A stretch of DNA of 64,000 bases from positions 49,895,346-49,959,345 of the forward strand of contig NC_087064.1 in NCBI RefSeq assembly GCF_963678635.1, written 5' to 3'. Positions 14,406 to 26,312 of this stretch are shown one piece after another. The stretch comes from Symsagittifera roscoffensis (taxonomy: Eukaryota > Xenacoelomorpha > Acoela > Convolutidae). The stretch's first letter is position 1; each line of letters begins with the position of its first letter. The notes under the pieces are model-generated. The model ran no database searches. It was not told where the DNA came from and saw only the letters and a list, made by a program, of their open reading frames with translations. The position numbers were made by a program, and so were the translations under genes.

Positions 14406-15660
14406 GCGAGCTCAACAATCGCGCCACAATAGCTAAAATATGGCGTTTTATAGGTACAGATAAAAATTATGGCCAAACAATTGACCATAGCAAAAAACAA
14501 AACACAGTTTTAGAGCTTTGACAAAGACGGTGAGTTTGAAACTCCCCTGAACACAATCCGTTAAGATTAAGTACAAAATATCAGCGAGCTCAACAATTGA
14601 GCCAAAATAGCTGAATTATGGTGTTTTAAGCTACAAACTGAGATTTTGGCCAAAATATTGACAACAGCGAAAAATCAAACACACAGTTTTTATGCTCTGA
14701 ACAAGGCGATAAATTTGAGCCTACTCTGAGCCCGATTCGTTAACATTAAAAAAAGTTAGTTCAATAACTAATTGTCTCAACAAGAACAAAACCCCACACG
14801 TTTCATTATCACGACTAAAAAATTTGAAAACCAACGGTATTATGACGACAAGTTCAATAGCTTAAAAACACCCCAGCGCTGTTTTGCTCCTGGTTCTAAC
14901 GCTACCTCAGTAGGTTTAACAATCAATTAACTTTGAGTTCATCAAGATGCCCACATTGGCTGCCATATGCCGTTAAAAATAAAAAAAATGTCCTTGAAAA
15001 CGTATAGCATCGATCCAAGAGAGAAACAACATTGTTCCATGAAGAGAACTACATGTTAAGCCAAATTCCTCGATTAGTGTTATCAAGTTGTGTCTTTAGA
15101 GTTAAGACCCGTCTAAAGCTCGTCTTTTTTGTCTCAACAAGAACAGTACCCCTTTCATTTCACGACAAAATAAATCTTAAAACCAACGATTTTTCTACGA
15201 CAAATTCAATGGGTGAAAAACACTCCAGCGCTGTTTGGCTTCTGTTTCTAACGCTAAATCAGTAGGTTTACCCATCCAAATAACTTTGGGTTCATCGAGA
15301 TGCCCACATTGGCTGTAATGTGCCGTCAAAACTGAATCCTCTTGGTTCTTCAACATTGTGTTTTTAAAAACGAGTTTTTCCATTTTCGAGGTCCGGTGAC
15401 AGCCAATCTGGGCATTTCGTCAAATTGAAAACTTTTTCATTGTGCAACTGTGTTAGAAATGCGTCGATACGTCGACGAAATTGTGCTGAAATGCTGTCAA
15501 CCTAATGAACTGTTCGCCAGAATATAGTTGGGTTTAAGTATTTGTTAGAAGAATGATACATTTTCAAAATTTCCAAACAAACAGTGTTTAAGCTGTGAAC
15601 AAAACGGTGAATTTGATTCCACTCTGAGCCCGATCCATTTACGTTAAGTATAACAAATTG
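14406..15660. repeat. 1.25-kb composite repeat, copy 1
   Basis: This segment and the next are a tandem duplication. Each contains about 180-bp repeats, then one or two diverged 353-bp satellite monomers, then the 'cgaggtccgg' spacer, ending before the next 'gcgagctcaacaat'. The offset is 1,255 bp through the first part. The match is nearly base-perfect, so the duplication is recent compared with the diverged monomers inside it. Confidence 0.88.
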
Positions 15661-16790
15661 GCGAGCTCAACAATCGCGCCACAATAGCTAAAATATGGCG
15701 TTTTATAGGTACAGATAAAAATTATGGCCAAACAATTGACCATAGCAAAAAACAAAACACAGTTTTAGAGCTTTGACAAAGACGGTGAGTTTGAAACTCC
15801 CCTGAACACAATCCGTTAAGATTAAGTGCAAAATATCAGCGAGCTCAACAATTGAGCCAAAATAGCTGAATTATGGTGTTTTAAGCTACAAACTGAGATT
15901 TTGGCCAAAATATTGACAACAGCGAAAAATCAAACACACAGTTTTTATGCTCTGAACAAGGCGATAAATTTGAGCCTACTCTGAGCCCGATTCGTTAATA
16001 TTAAAAAAAGTTAGTTCAATAACTAATTGTCTCAACAAGAACAAAACCCCACACGTTTCATTATCACGACTAAAAAATTTGAAAACCAACGGTATTATGA
16101 CGACAAGTTCAATAGCTTAAAAACACCCCAGCGCTGTTTTGCTCCTGGTTCTAACGCTACCTCAGTAGGTTTAACAATCAATTAACTTTGAGTTCATCAA
16201 GATGCCCACATTGGCTGCCATATGCCGTTAAAAATAAAAAAAATGTCCTTGAAAACGTATAGCATCGATCCAAGAGAGAAACAACATTGTTCCATGAAGA
16301 GAACTACATGTTAAGCCAAATTCCTCGATTAGTGTTATCAAGTTGTGTCTTTAGAGTTAAGACCCGTCTAAAGCGCGTCTTTTTTGTCTCAACAAGAACA
16401 GTACCCCTTTCATTTCACGACAAAATAAATCTTAAAACCAACGCTGTAATGTGCCGTCAAAACTGAAAACTCTTGGTTCTTCAACATTGTGTTTTTAAAA
16501 ACGAGTTTTTCCATTTTCGAGGTCCGGTGACAGCCAATCTGGGCATTTCGTCAAATTGAAAACTTTTTCATTGTGCAACTGTGTTAGAAATTCGTCGATA
16601 CGTCGACGAAATTGTGCTGAAATGCTGTCAACCTAATGAACTGTTCGCCAGAATATAGTTGGGTTTAAGTATTTGTTAGAAGAATGATACATTTTCAAAA
16701 TTTCCAAACAAACAGTGTTTAAGCTGTGAACAAAGCGGTGAATTTGATTCCACTCTGAGCCCGATCCATTTACGTTAAGTAAAACAAATT
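15661..16790. repeat. 1.25-kb composite repeat, copy 2 (internal deletion)
   Basis: Second copy of the composite unit. It lacks about 125 bp of satellite sequence present in copy 1 (around 15,188-15,313), joining 'aaaaccaacg' directly to 'ctgtaatgtgccgtc' near 16,443. After this the offset between copies falls from 1,255 to about 1,130 bp. Confidence 0.86.
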
Positions 16791-17060
16791 GGCGAGCTCA
16801 ACAATTGCGCCACAACAGCTCAATTAAGGCGTTTTTTAGTACAGATAAAAATTAAAGCCAAACAATTGACCATAGCAAAAAAACACAGTTTTAAAGCTAT
16901 GATCAAGACGGTGATTTTGAGTCTACTTTGAACCCAATCCGTTAATATTAAGTACAAAATACTAGCGAACTCAACAATTTAGCTAATATAGATGAAATAT
17001 GGTGTTTTATGCTACAAGTTGAGATTTTGGCCAAACTATTGACAACAGCGAAATACAAGT
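16791..17060. repeat. Remnant ~180-bp repeats
   Basis: One to two further diverged units of the 180-bp repeat ('ttgaccatagcaaaaa' near 16,867 and a related 'ttgacaacagcgaaa' near 17,038). No gene is seen. Confidence 0.65.
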
Positions 17061-17600
17061 GATTAGCATATGGGACCCCCTTGCCAAAAATGCAGAAAAA
17101 TGAGCATTTTGCCCCCCATCTTCCAAAATTTTGTCGAAAAACAAAAACAAAAGAATGAAAACAGTACTAACGAAAACAGTACTAATCTGGCCTCGATTAG
17201 TCAAATATTACAAAATTTATAAGCATACGAGCCACCTTGTCAAAATTGCAGAAAATGAGCATTTTGCGCCCCACTTTCAAAAATTTAGCCAACAAAGGAA
17301 CGATTTTAGTACTGCTAAAAAGTTAAGAGTACGGTTAATCTATTGATATCCGTTTGAGCCCACAGAAAAAGTATTAAAAAATTTATACGCAAACGTGCGC
17401 ACCTTGCAAAAAGTGCAGAAAATAAGTAAGATTTTTTCACATAATCAAAAATTCTGCAAAATGAAACCAAACTGATGAACTTGGTACTGATAAAATTTTA
17501 GAAAGCTATACTAATGGGCTGTCGTTAGCAGAATATTATTTGAGAGAATACGAGCACCTCAAGGAGAAATTAAACAATCCGTGAGCAGATTCACTAATTT
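17061..17600. repeat. Degenerate ~160-bp tandem repeat
   Basis: Three to four diverged units share a core like 'acgagccaccttgtcaaaat' followed by 'gcagaaaatgagcatttt', near 17,076, 17,228, 17,394 and 17,550. It differs from the 353- and 180-bp families. The short ORFs here look incidental. Confidence 0.6.
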
Positions 17601-17980
17601 CGAAAAAAAAAATTTCACAAAAAAAACTAACACAAGAAGCAATAAGAATTAGACAACAAAGGCAGAAAGTCAAGCTATGATAGGGGGCTGAATTACTAGA
17701 AAAAATCATTTAAAAAACAATACAATCAAGTCGAGGAGAAAATAGTAAAACTTGGGCTAATTTTCTTGGATAGGTTTTTAAAGTTTTTGCTCTATCTCAA
17801 AGTATGGGGAAACAAAGTTCTAGTTCGCATTTTTTCCGAAAGTTTCATGTTTAAATATATTTGTATGCTTACTGTGAGGCGTTTGTTGGAGTACGTTCAT
17901 CAAAAATTAGACCCTATTTTGCACAAACATTCGATAAAGTGCAAAAAAACCGACTTTCAAGCAAACAACTTAAAAACAAC
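17601..17980. other. No recognised feature
   Basis: AT-rich unique-looking sequence. Two overlapping plus-strand ORFs of 64-76 codons have biased composition and no recognisable domain; I see nothing else. Confidence 0.5.
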
Positions 17981-18250
17981 TTTTCCTCCGCCATGACCGC
18001 CGCCGTTCCGGGTATTAAACGGAGTCGGTGCTATAGTACCACGAGCATCCCATAAATCAAACGTCAAACCGTCTGGTTGCTTCAATTGTCATCTTAAGAC
18101 ATCAACGTTAATTTTATTCCAAAGTTGGTGATTACACCATTTAGATTAAAAGTCAATTTACTGTCACACCTTAAAGCAATCACGGCTTGCTGCTTAGCAA
18201 AATTGTCGTTGTACACAGCCTTAAGGGCGTCAAAGATAATATTTTAAAAG
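17981..18250 (-). pseudogene. Broken coding fragment, unknown protein
   Basis: Two minus-strand reading stretches look coding in composition. The upstream one (about 18,235-18,110) includes 'NDNFAKQQAVIALRC'. The downstream one (about 18,085-17,981) includes 'GLTFDLWDARGTIAPTPFN' and ends in a Gly/His-rich tail. They lie in different frames and a stop sits at the joint, so a frameshift and nonsense change, or an unseen intron, separates them. The protein family is not recognised. It lies just downstream of the minus-strand exons at 18,518-18,667 and could belong to the same gene; that is only positional inference. Confidence 0.45.
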
Positions 18251-18517
18251 TACTTCTTGTTCTCCAGAAACCCTTGTTGACGTCTTTCGAAAATTTTTAT
18301 GCTACTGTATCAGATAACTTTTAGTTAACCAAACTCTCCAGAGACACTTCTCACACTATTAAACAACCGCCGCTAATTGGCTCACATACATTTTTTTATT
18401 CATGTCAAGAAAGCTCTCAAAGGCTTTCTCTATAAAAAATATCAAAGATTAGTAATAGACAAACTTAAGAACCCTGTAGTGAGCTTAGGGTTAACTTTTT
18501 TTCACCTCAAAACATAC

Positions 18518-18540
18518 CGCGCAGACTTCTGCTATGAGCT
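18518..18540 (-). CDS. Micro-exon of minus-strand gene
   Basis: A 23-nt exon inferred from splice sites. A pyrimidine-rich acceptor (TTCTTCTTCATTATTTTAG) lies immediately upstream and a GTATGT donor immediately downstream. The intron separating it from the exon at 18,576-18,667 is 35 nt (18,541-18,575), with GTAAGT donor and a TGCTAAC branch-point-like motif. The upstream exon ends with two nucleotides of a codon, and this exon continues that frame without a stop. Confidence 0.45.
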
Positions 18541-18575
18541 CTAAAATAATGAAGAAGAATGTTAGCATAACTTAC

Positions 18576-18667
18576 TTTTTGTGGCGAGGATTGTTTCCAT
18601 CAATTTTGGATATTTTGGGAATCTTGAAATCGAGATCATCGAAGCAATGGACAGGAGGACAATTGTT
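18576..18667 (-). CDS. Exon of unidentified minus-strand gene
   Basis: A 92-nt open exon flanked by a consensus acceptor (TTTTTACAG, 18,668 side) and a perfect donor (AAA|GTAAGT). The translation begins NNCPPVHCFDDLDFK, with two Cys near the N-terminus and a basic end, suggesting part of a secreted or Cys-containing protein; no family is recognised. It is the best preserved of three related copies, the others lying near 19,095 and 20,385. The exons supplying the start and end of the gene were not found. The call rests on splice sites and codon composition. Confidence 0.5.
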
Positions 18668-19088
18668 CTGTAAAAATTGTTTTGGAATAGAAATAAATTA
18701 AACAAGCTTTTTTGTTAGTTGGCTTTTCTGTTTCTGATAGTTTTTTTTTGCATTCCTGCTGTTTTTTGGGCCATTTTAGACATTACTATCAAACTTTCCG
18801 AAGAAAAATTTTAATTTTGTTTCAACTGTTGGAACATTTAACAAGAACAGATTTTGAAAACGAAACTCAAGACATGATAATGGGCTATTTTTGGAAATGA
18901 AGCATATAAAAAAACATAGAAAGGAAAAACTAATAAAATCCCTAATTAACTCATTTTTTGAAAAGTCAAACTTCACTAAAAAATTGCTACATAATAACAA
19001 AATAGAAGCTTTGGAGAAAATCAAGGGATTTCCAAAACATACCGAGCAGCGTTTTGCTTTTTATTTTAAACTAAAAAGCACATGTTAG

Positions 19089-19183
19089 CAACACTCTTGT
19101 TTTGCTGGCAAAGAATGTTGATATCAATTTTGATTAATTTAGAACTTCAAATAAGGTCATCAATTACAATGGATATGCAGAGA
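19089..19183 (-). pseudogene. Decayed copy of the 18,576 exon
   Basis: Aligns by eye with 18,576-18,667 (shared 'atcaattttg' and 'ggtcatcaattacaatgga' against 'gatcatcgaagcaatgga') but has in-frame stops and a lost GT donor. The adjoining 'aaaacataccg' at about 19,036 matches the sequence beside the micro-exon donor of the intact copy, so the duplication covered both exons. Confidence 0.5.
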
Positions 19184-19384
19184 TTCTAGAGAGAAAATGT
19201 TTTGAATTAGAGTACCTTTGAAAAAAGTCTTTTGCGTTCCATTTTTGTGGAAAAAAAGCTTGAAAAAACATGTAATTTAGACTTTTAGTTTCTCAGTGAC
19301 TTGACACATGTAATTTGTCTTTTGATTCATGTGAGACACCTGCTTGCGAGCTTACACCTAAAATATTTTTTATATTTTTTAGAG

Positions 19385-19962
19385 TGTACATACATACACA
19401 CAAGCACACAAACAAAATACATACACACACTTACATACATTTGTACAAATATACATACAAACATACATGCAGTAGTACATACATACATACACACAATTGT
19501 GTATACATTCATACACGCACAAATAAAAACATTTATACATACATAATTACACACATATATGAATACATAGATACAATAAAACATACATCCACAGACACAT
19601 ACCTATAAACTTACATACATATATACAAATATACATAAATACTTTTATACATACGAACATACAAACATACAATTAGTCATACATACAAACATTCATACAT
19701 TTATACATGAATACATACATACACCCCAACATACGTAAATTCATATATACATACATACATACATACATACATATAAACATACATACATACATATATACTT
19801 ACATACACTCAAACATGCATACATACTTACATTCTTACATAGATACATATATACATGCACACATACATATATACAAACATAAAATATACTATCATACAAA
19901 CATACATACTTACATAAATACATACATACATACATACATACACACATACATACATACATACA

Positions 19963-19993
<31 letters not shown>

Positions 19994-20280
19994 TTATATA
20001 CATACGTGCATTTTATACATATATACTTCCAAACACACTTACATATATACATACAAACATACCCTTTATACATAAAAACAACAAATCGTTTATACGTACA
20101 TACATAAAAACATAAAAATTAAACTTCATACTTGCCTTCAAACATACATACATACAAACATACATAAATACATACACAAAATTATAAATTAATACATACA
20201 TATACACATACCTGCACACATACACACACATACACACATGCATACATGGATACATACATACTTACATACATACACAAAAC
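19385..20280. repeat. ACAT/CATA tetranucleotide microsatellite, ~0.9 kb
   Basis: Long imperfect (ACAT)n tract with its purest stretch at about 19,918-19,990. The apparent ORFs rich in Tyr-Ile-His-Thr on the plus strand and Val-Cys-Met-Tyr on the minus strand are translations of this repeat, not genes. Confidence 0.98.
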
Positions 20281-20382
20281 GTGCTGTTTTAGCTTTTGAA
20301 AAAAAGAATACTCACTGAGCTCGCATAAGTTTTCTTTAAGCACGAAAACAAAATTTGATAACAGACTCAGCTCAAAATAAAG

Positions 20383-20470
20383 CTTACTTTTTGTGATCTA
20401 CAGAGTTGATTTAATCATTATTCATCAAATAGTTAGTCACGCCATTTGAAACAAATCTTTGAAAGTTGGG
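20383..20470 (-). pseudogene. Third, more decayed copy of the 18,576 exon region
   Basis: Only the donor side is clear: 'agcttactttttgtg' corresponds to 'aacttactttttgtg' at 18,569, and the flank at about 20,320-20,380 resembles the flank of the other copies. The rest is degraded. Confidence 0.35.
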
Positions 20471-20651
20471 ATTTTTTTTGCTCGTCGAGAAGGGCGAGAC
20501 AGTAAAAAAAAACCCTTTTTTGTCAAAAAAAAATTGAAATGTATCTATGCGGGGTCAAACCAACAGTCTGGACAGACTGAACATGCCAAAATTTGATCGC
20601 TCGACCCTTGATTGCCCTTTTCAAACCTTCTGATGGTTTTACTGGCTTTTT

Positions 20652-20789
20652 TCTAAACCGCTTTTACTCGCTTTTGAGCGGTTTTTTAAAGCAAGATTTG
20701 AGCGGTTTGAGCGGTTTGTCTTTAAAAAACGCTCAAAAATTGCTGGAAACCGCTCAAATCGTTCAAATCTTGAGCGGTTTTTGAGCGTG
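20652..20789. repeat. GAGCGGTTT direct and inverted repeat cluster
   Basis: Within about 140 bp the motif GAGCGGTTT, or its complement AAACCGCTC, occurs at least six times in both orientations, so the segment can fold on itself. It may be a fragment of a repeat family; no coding role is seen. Confidence 0.6.
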
Positions 20790-20924
20790 ATCTCGACCCG
20801 GGTCTCCATCCCAGTAGATAAAAGCAGCCATTTAGCGGTATAGAACTTTTTTTTGTTAATACACTTACCAAATTTTCGTAACAATACCCCTTTATACGTT
20901 TTTATGGGTTAAATAGGAAATATA

Positions 20925-21345
20925 GTTTCTTTAAAAGTCGGATCAATAAACAATTGGAGTCTTTGATTTGAGATATTCTCGCACAGTTTCTTCTTCTGAA
21001 AAAGACTAAATTATTCCTCCTTTTTGTACTATATCCATTTTTGGCCCTTTGTTTTTTTGATAAGAGCACCTTTGCCAAACTATACTAATTTTGAAGAGGG
21101 AGCGGAGCGTTTGATGAAGAAGCACTAGACTTTTTGGTCAAAAAGTTCCCAAAAGTGCCATCAAATTTTGTTTGGCTCGTTTTTTTTTCAAAAATTTGCT
21201 TGCGTCATAAAAGTTTCATCCAAATAAGATCTTTGTACTGATTTGGGAGAGCTCAAAAAATCAATTTGGTCGACCTTAAAAGAGATCGACAACATTTTCG
21301 AAATATTTTGATCATCTGCTCCCCTCGAGAAAAGTCAATATCTGC
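20925..21345. mobile_element. Degraded hAT-like MITE remnant
   Basis: Colinear with the intact element at 32,741-33,180: 'ctatatccatttttggcc', then 'tttgggagagctcaaaaa', 'tcaatttggtcgacc', and a right end 'ccctcgagaaaagtcaatatc'. The terminal inverted repeats and target duplication are eroded, so boundaries are approximate. It is the oldest of the three copies. Confidence 0.55.
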
Positions 21346-21362
21346 TCTGTTCCAATTAATAG

Positions 21363-21431
21363 ACAACATGGTTGAAGGAGAGTTGATAACGGGGCAATCT
21401 ATATTCCTCAAACCAATTTCTGGAAGCGATG
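21363..21431 (+). CDS. Candidate internal exon of plus-strand host gene
   Basis: An AG acceptor (ccaattaatag) and a weak GT donor (gttaaa) bound a 69-nt open stretch reading NMVEGELITGQSIFLKPISG. It ends with one nucleotide of a codon, which the next candidate exon (23,890) completes with its first two. That phase agreement is the main support, because the donor is poor. No domain is recognised. Confidence 0.3.
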
Positions 21432-23076
21432 GTTAAAAATCTCCTTTTCTGCCAATCAGTAAAAGCATTTTACATTTTAGCTTCAGTGATAAATTTCATC
21501 GATAAAATTTAGGGGCTGATTGTTCGCTATGTATTCATAACGGAGAATTGTTCATTAGGGCCCTGGTGTTTAGTTTGATTTAGATCAAAAGTCTAAAAGT
21601 AAACTAATTTTGATAGTAAATTGTTTCCAGTTCAGGTCCATTTTCATCAAAATATTTTTTTAAATATTCTTCTTCATACGAGAAACCAGTTTGTGAGATC
21701 GTCATTTCACAAACTAAACCTGTTTTCAGAAGACTCTGAAGTCAAAAAAGCAAAAAAGAGAGATTTCAGTACGGATGTCGGTTTAGTACCACTGGTAAAC
21801 TTTTTTGATACTCAATTTTGTATACTCAAATTTCAAAATTAGAAATTTGATTAAATTGTTTCGTTAGAAATTTGACAATTTTTGAAGCAAATGTAATCAT
21901 TGGAGAAAATCCGAGGTAAACATACGAGAGTAGGGTTTAACGTGCGGGGTAAGAATGAAAGAAAAATTGTGACGAGATTGTGAGAAAACATGATCATTTG
22001 TTTCTCAGCCAAAGCAAATTTCTTTTTTTTTACAATTTATTAGCAAAACGTGTGTTAAGCCTGTAAACTGGCATCTAGTTTCAATTGCTATCAATCAATT
22101 ATTTTCTGAATTTTAGTACCAGTTTTTTTAAACTTGAGAGAAAATGATTTTGATGAACTAATAATCTATTAAAATCTCTCTTTGAAAATAAATACAATCA
22201 ATTATAATACATTTTAGTCAACTATAGCCAATTGTTAATCCATCAAATTTCGATAAAGTTATAATTGATTATAATCATAATTTTCTGTTTCAGCAAAAAT
22301 CCATTACAGTCAACTATAAATAATTATAATGCTCTTTTTGTTTGCTCCTTTTATATTCGACTTGCATTTGAATTGCCTAGCTTTTCTTAGACGTTGGTTT
22401 ATGCCAAAAAGGGGAAGGTCGTTTGAATTTTTTTCTAAACAAATCAAACTTATCTAATTTTTTAAAACTTTTTCTCAATTAGAGTTGTTTCATTTGTGCA
22501 CATATTTGGTTTTTCAACCACCAAAATATTAGCTTTAGCTTCCAGTTTTTTTAGAAGAGTTAGTTTTCACCTACCGCGGAAATTTTACAAAAAGGAACCT
22601 CTATGTAATTTTTTTTGTGGTAAGATTTTGTTCTCGGATGAACCAAAGTGTGACAAATCATCTCACGTTTGAGTGTTTTGCTATTGACAGAAAAATAAAA
22701 GCTCATAGGTTGTATTCAAAACTCTTTTTTGGTGTGACTTTTTTTTGGCGAACTAAGCTATTGTTATCAATTATTATTTATTATAATTGATGTAAAGTGT
22801 TTTTCTGTATGAACTACAATCAATTATAACTGATAATAAGACAATCGTATATAACACAAATCCAAGTTTGAAAAATTGGGCCTGTGTTTGAATATTTGAA
22901 ATAAATTTGAGAAAACCTTTATCATAATACTTGATAATTGACAAGGCTAAACTGAGCATTTTGTGAATTGTAAGCGAATTCCGCATTAAGGACGCTACTT
23001 TTGTTTTTCTTTTGCTCTTTCATTTTCTTTGATTTTGACATGTTTAAAGACTTGTCGAATCCAGGAACATACAGAC
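21432..23076. other. Intron-like AT-rich DNA, no gene
   Basis: No convincing coding sequence. Variants of ATTATAATTGAT/ATCAATTATAAT recur at about 22,190-22,330 and 22,765-22,840 and again near 23,630-23,700, in both orientations. They may be remains of a small palindromic repeat. Confidence 0.4.
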
Positions 23077-23085
23077 ATAAAACTG

Positions 23086-23555
23086 GGGTCTAGGACAAAA
23101 AGCCGACGGGACTTCAAGCCAAAGGGACTTCAATCCGAAGAGACTTCAAGCCGAAATTAAAACTTTACAAGCACCCCAAAACGCTATTGTCAGCTGCAAA
23201 ATGTTGCTTTTCTAAAACTTTGGCAATTTTAGTCCATAATAAGCGTTATTCATGACAATGCACCACTTGTGATTCGCATCCGTTAATAACATCAGCCGGT
23301 TTTTGAAATGCATAAATTATAAACATGAAAAATGCCTTCAACCATGTTTTACTTTTCAACTTTCCGGAACATCTTTTGGAAGCTTAAATTATATGCAAAC
23401 GCCAATAACTAGTGAAGAAAGATCATGAAATTCAGAAATTCTTCAAAAAGTTTTCAAATTGTTCATATTTCACGACTTTATAAGGAAATATTCGGCTTGA
23501 AGTCCCTAATTTTACAATTCGGCTTGAAGACCCGTCGGCTTGATGTTCGGCACCC
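23086..23555. mobile_element. MULE-like MITE with 9-bp target duplication
   Basis: A 470-bp element bounded by a perfect 9-bp duplication, ATAAAACTG at 23,077-23,085 and 23,556-23,564. The ends are imperfect inverted repeats starting GGG and sharing 'AGCCGACGGG(A/T)CTTCAAGCC'. The motif GGGACTTCAAGCC(G) is repeated two or three times in each arm. GGG ends plus a 9-bp duplication are typical of Mutator-like elements. There is no transposase ORF, so it is non-autonomous. It sits in an intron of the host gene. Confidence 0.75.
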
Positions 23556-23889
23556 ATAAAACTGTGCTCCTATCCAGTTCGATAAAATTGGTTTCCAATG
23601 TTTTCACAAAAGTTTATCATTTTTTGTCGATTATAATGAGTTATTTTTGAGTTTTGATGAGACTGACAATGAAAATTTGAAGTAATCGATTATAATCCAT
23701 GAAACTCCAGAGCGGGTCATATGGTCAAAGATGGGGCGAATGATCATGCCGAAAGAACGGATTTCCCAAAAACTATATGTTAACAAAAATTGTTTAAATT
23801 TTTTGCACATTTTGTGTCCCTTTTTCCTCAAAGATTAGTCTTAACTGACATCTTCTTAACTGAGTGTTTTTAACCCGGAATTTTAAAAG

Positions 23890-23951
23890 AAGAGTATCTG
23901 GACTACATAGAGGAGACGTTCAAAAGCGGAGATTGGCCGGAGCAAGATAGG
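23890..23951 (+). CDS. Internal exon of plus-strand host gene
   Basis: A 62-nt exon with acceptor ttttaaaag and strong donor AGG|gtaagag. It reads EYLDYIEETFKSGDWPEQDR after two nucleotides that complete a codon begun in the previous exon, and ends on a codon boundary compatible with the exon at 32,089. Composition (acidic, with Trp) is coding-like and unlike the surrounding AT-rich DNA. No protein family is recognised. The next intron, about 8.1 kb, holds a decayed retroelement. Confidence 0.55.
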
Positions 23952-24283
23952 GTAAGAGTCCTTTTTTGACCTGACGCTGCCCCACTTCTAGAAGTTTATG
24001 CAGCTTAAAAATGTTTGCAAAAAGCACATAAAGAGAATGACAATGTGTGCGATCCACTAGCTTTAGTTTGCACCAAAACATTGTCCTGTTGTTCTGGAAG
24101 CTTGAAAACCTTGCCAAGATCTTGAAGAATCTTCAAGGATTTATCAAAACTGGCAAAGAATTTTAAAAAGATTTTATGTGTTTATAAGATTTTTAACCGT
24201 AGAGCTTCATTTTGTTTCGACTTCCGAAAACATAAAGCAATTTATGAGCGGATATTAGTCTTATCGATTAGTTTTGTCATAAA

Positions 24284-24595
24284 ACATTGTATATTAGTCC
24301 GGCTATCTAAGTCATAGTCGCTCTAGAGGTTCCTTGGTCTCAATAGATCTGGGCGAAAAAAAAACAGGTTAAGTAGAGTAAGTAAATACAGGAATGAGCT
24401 TTAGGCCAATCAGCCAAATAAGTAGTCTGACGGATAGGTCGTTGAGCTTAAAAGAAACTAAACTAATACCTATGGAACTAAGGGTAAAGAACAACTTGTC
24501 AATAACGTAATAATCCACGTGATGACTCTTTCTTTTCATTTTTAGACTGGTGCAAGTCGCTCAGTCTCTTTGAATATTAAAAAAATTTCTCGCAT
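24284..24595 (-). mobile_element. Candidate decayed LTR with adjacent polypurine tract
   Basis: On the minus strand a GA/G-rich tract (GGAGGCGGGGGGAA, about 24,597-24,612) is followed by TGCGAG..., as a polypurine tract followed by an LTR start would be. 'ctcaatagatctgggcg' (about 24,340) resembles 'ctcaatagatctagggt' in the LTRs of the giant element at 36,015. The second LTR was not found, so limits are tentative. Confidence 0.25.
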
Positions 24596-24865
24596 TCCCC
24601 CCGCCTCCAAGGGGAGTGCGATAAAATAAAAGCTGACGATACTAATATAAATAACTAAGTTTACATAAACAATGCTTCACAAACCAAAATTTAATGTCTC
24701 ATCAATTATCCAAATAAATTAGGGATATGAGTTCCTTTTTCTTTTTCTTTTGTTTTTATCGAGCCAACCCTACTACTTGGTGTCCTCAACTTCAGTTTCC
24801 TCATAATTGTCACTTTTTTCATTTCTTTCAGTCACTGTTTCCTGTGCCTCCGTCTAACTCCCTCC

Positions 24866-25009
<144 letters not shown>

Positions 25010-25979
25010 GTGTCAATTCTTGACTATGTCACAGTCCTTTCTTCAGTTATATTTGTGAATGGTTCTTCGCTTGAGCTGGTGAGTTTTCTGTCGAAATGAT
25101 TTGTTGTCTACTTTCGCTTTCTTTGTTCTTCCACTCCTCCTTGCTGCTGTCACTTGAATGTTCGCCTTCTGAGGAGTGGTCTGATAGTTCCTTGTATTGG
25201 TACTCTGGGTTCATCTCCTCTTTTTTGTAGGCTCTGGGTGGCTTCATCATCCTCATTATAAGCGTCCAGTTATGCTTTGAGGAGCATTGTAGAGGTCCAT
25301 ACATCATGATATCTGAAAGCTAGTCCACATTCATGGCTTTAATCGAGCAGTCTGACATTTGGTTTTCTGATTGGACAAATAGAATATCGACCTTTACATA
25401 GTAGCTTAGTGACCTTATATATGGGCTACATCTCTTCTGCTGGACTTGCTTTTTGATGCTTTGTTCTTGGGCGAATAAACTGCTGTTCTGTCACTTTGCC
25501 ATCGGTTTTTATATCGTTTTCTAGAGGCCCTGTCATAAGTCTCAGCATAATCGTTGTCGCTTCCTGGGTTTATAATTTTCCACAATCAGGTTCAGTTTCC
25601 GTACAATTTCAATATTTGGTCTGGTGTTCAGTGAAAATGAAAATTTATTTAGTTTGTTTCCTAGGTCTGGTCGTGGTAGCGTCGTTGCCCATTGAAGTTG
25701 TCCTATCAGACTTCGCATTGTGTCACTTGTTCAGGTGTTTTGCCGGTCTCGTCAATGCTTGTGATTCCTTGGATTTCGTTGATTTCTCCACATTTGCTTG
25801 CAGTTGGCGTGAGAGTTAATCTTTCGCAGCGCCTGCTCTCTTGGTCTGTATCAGTGTTGATCTGCAATCCCAAACCTTCAAAATTTGTCTTCTTCTCGGG
25901 TCTTGTGCTTATCCCTAGTAATGTTCTGTTCACTTAGGTGTGGAATTCATCACTGCCTGCTAGCTAGCATCATTTCATC

Positions 25980-26312
25980 TACATGTAACGATAGTAATAT
26001 GATGTTTCTGCATTGTTGGTCAGTTGCGTAAAATCAGCAGTGATTCCCACTTGGTCGAGTTTTCTAAAAGTGACAGTATACCAGTCCACTGCTGCATCTG
26101 CTAGTCTAGATGCAGCAACGTTCAATCTCCACAAAATCCCAATGGTTGTCCCTGCCTCCCTTGATGGTGAAATTTAGACTGGTCGACGAATGCCGTCCGA
26201 ATACAGAAAGATTGTTTTGACATCGACAAAGCACGGGGCCTTTTTTGTGAGCCATCATCGCGGTGGCAAAGTACAATGCCGACTTTGAAATTATTGGCGC
26301 GTAATTATCCAA
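25980..26312 (-). pseudogene. Gag-like fragment, frameshifted
   Basis: Two adjoining minus-strand frames meet near 26,110. The upstream part reads TIKGGRDNHWDFVEIER. The downstream part reads ASRLADAAVDWYTVTF, the pattern of a small helix with A..W that is characteristic of LTR-retrotransposon Gag (Retrotrans_gag) domains. A one-base shift separates them. It belongs to the decayed element around it. Confidence 0.4.

Noticed and set aside
19301-20255. ORFs rich in YIHT or VCMY repeats
   Set aside because: Direct translation of the ACAT microsatellite in several frames.
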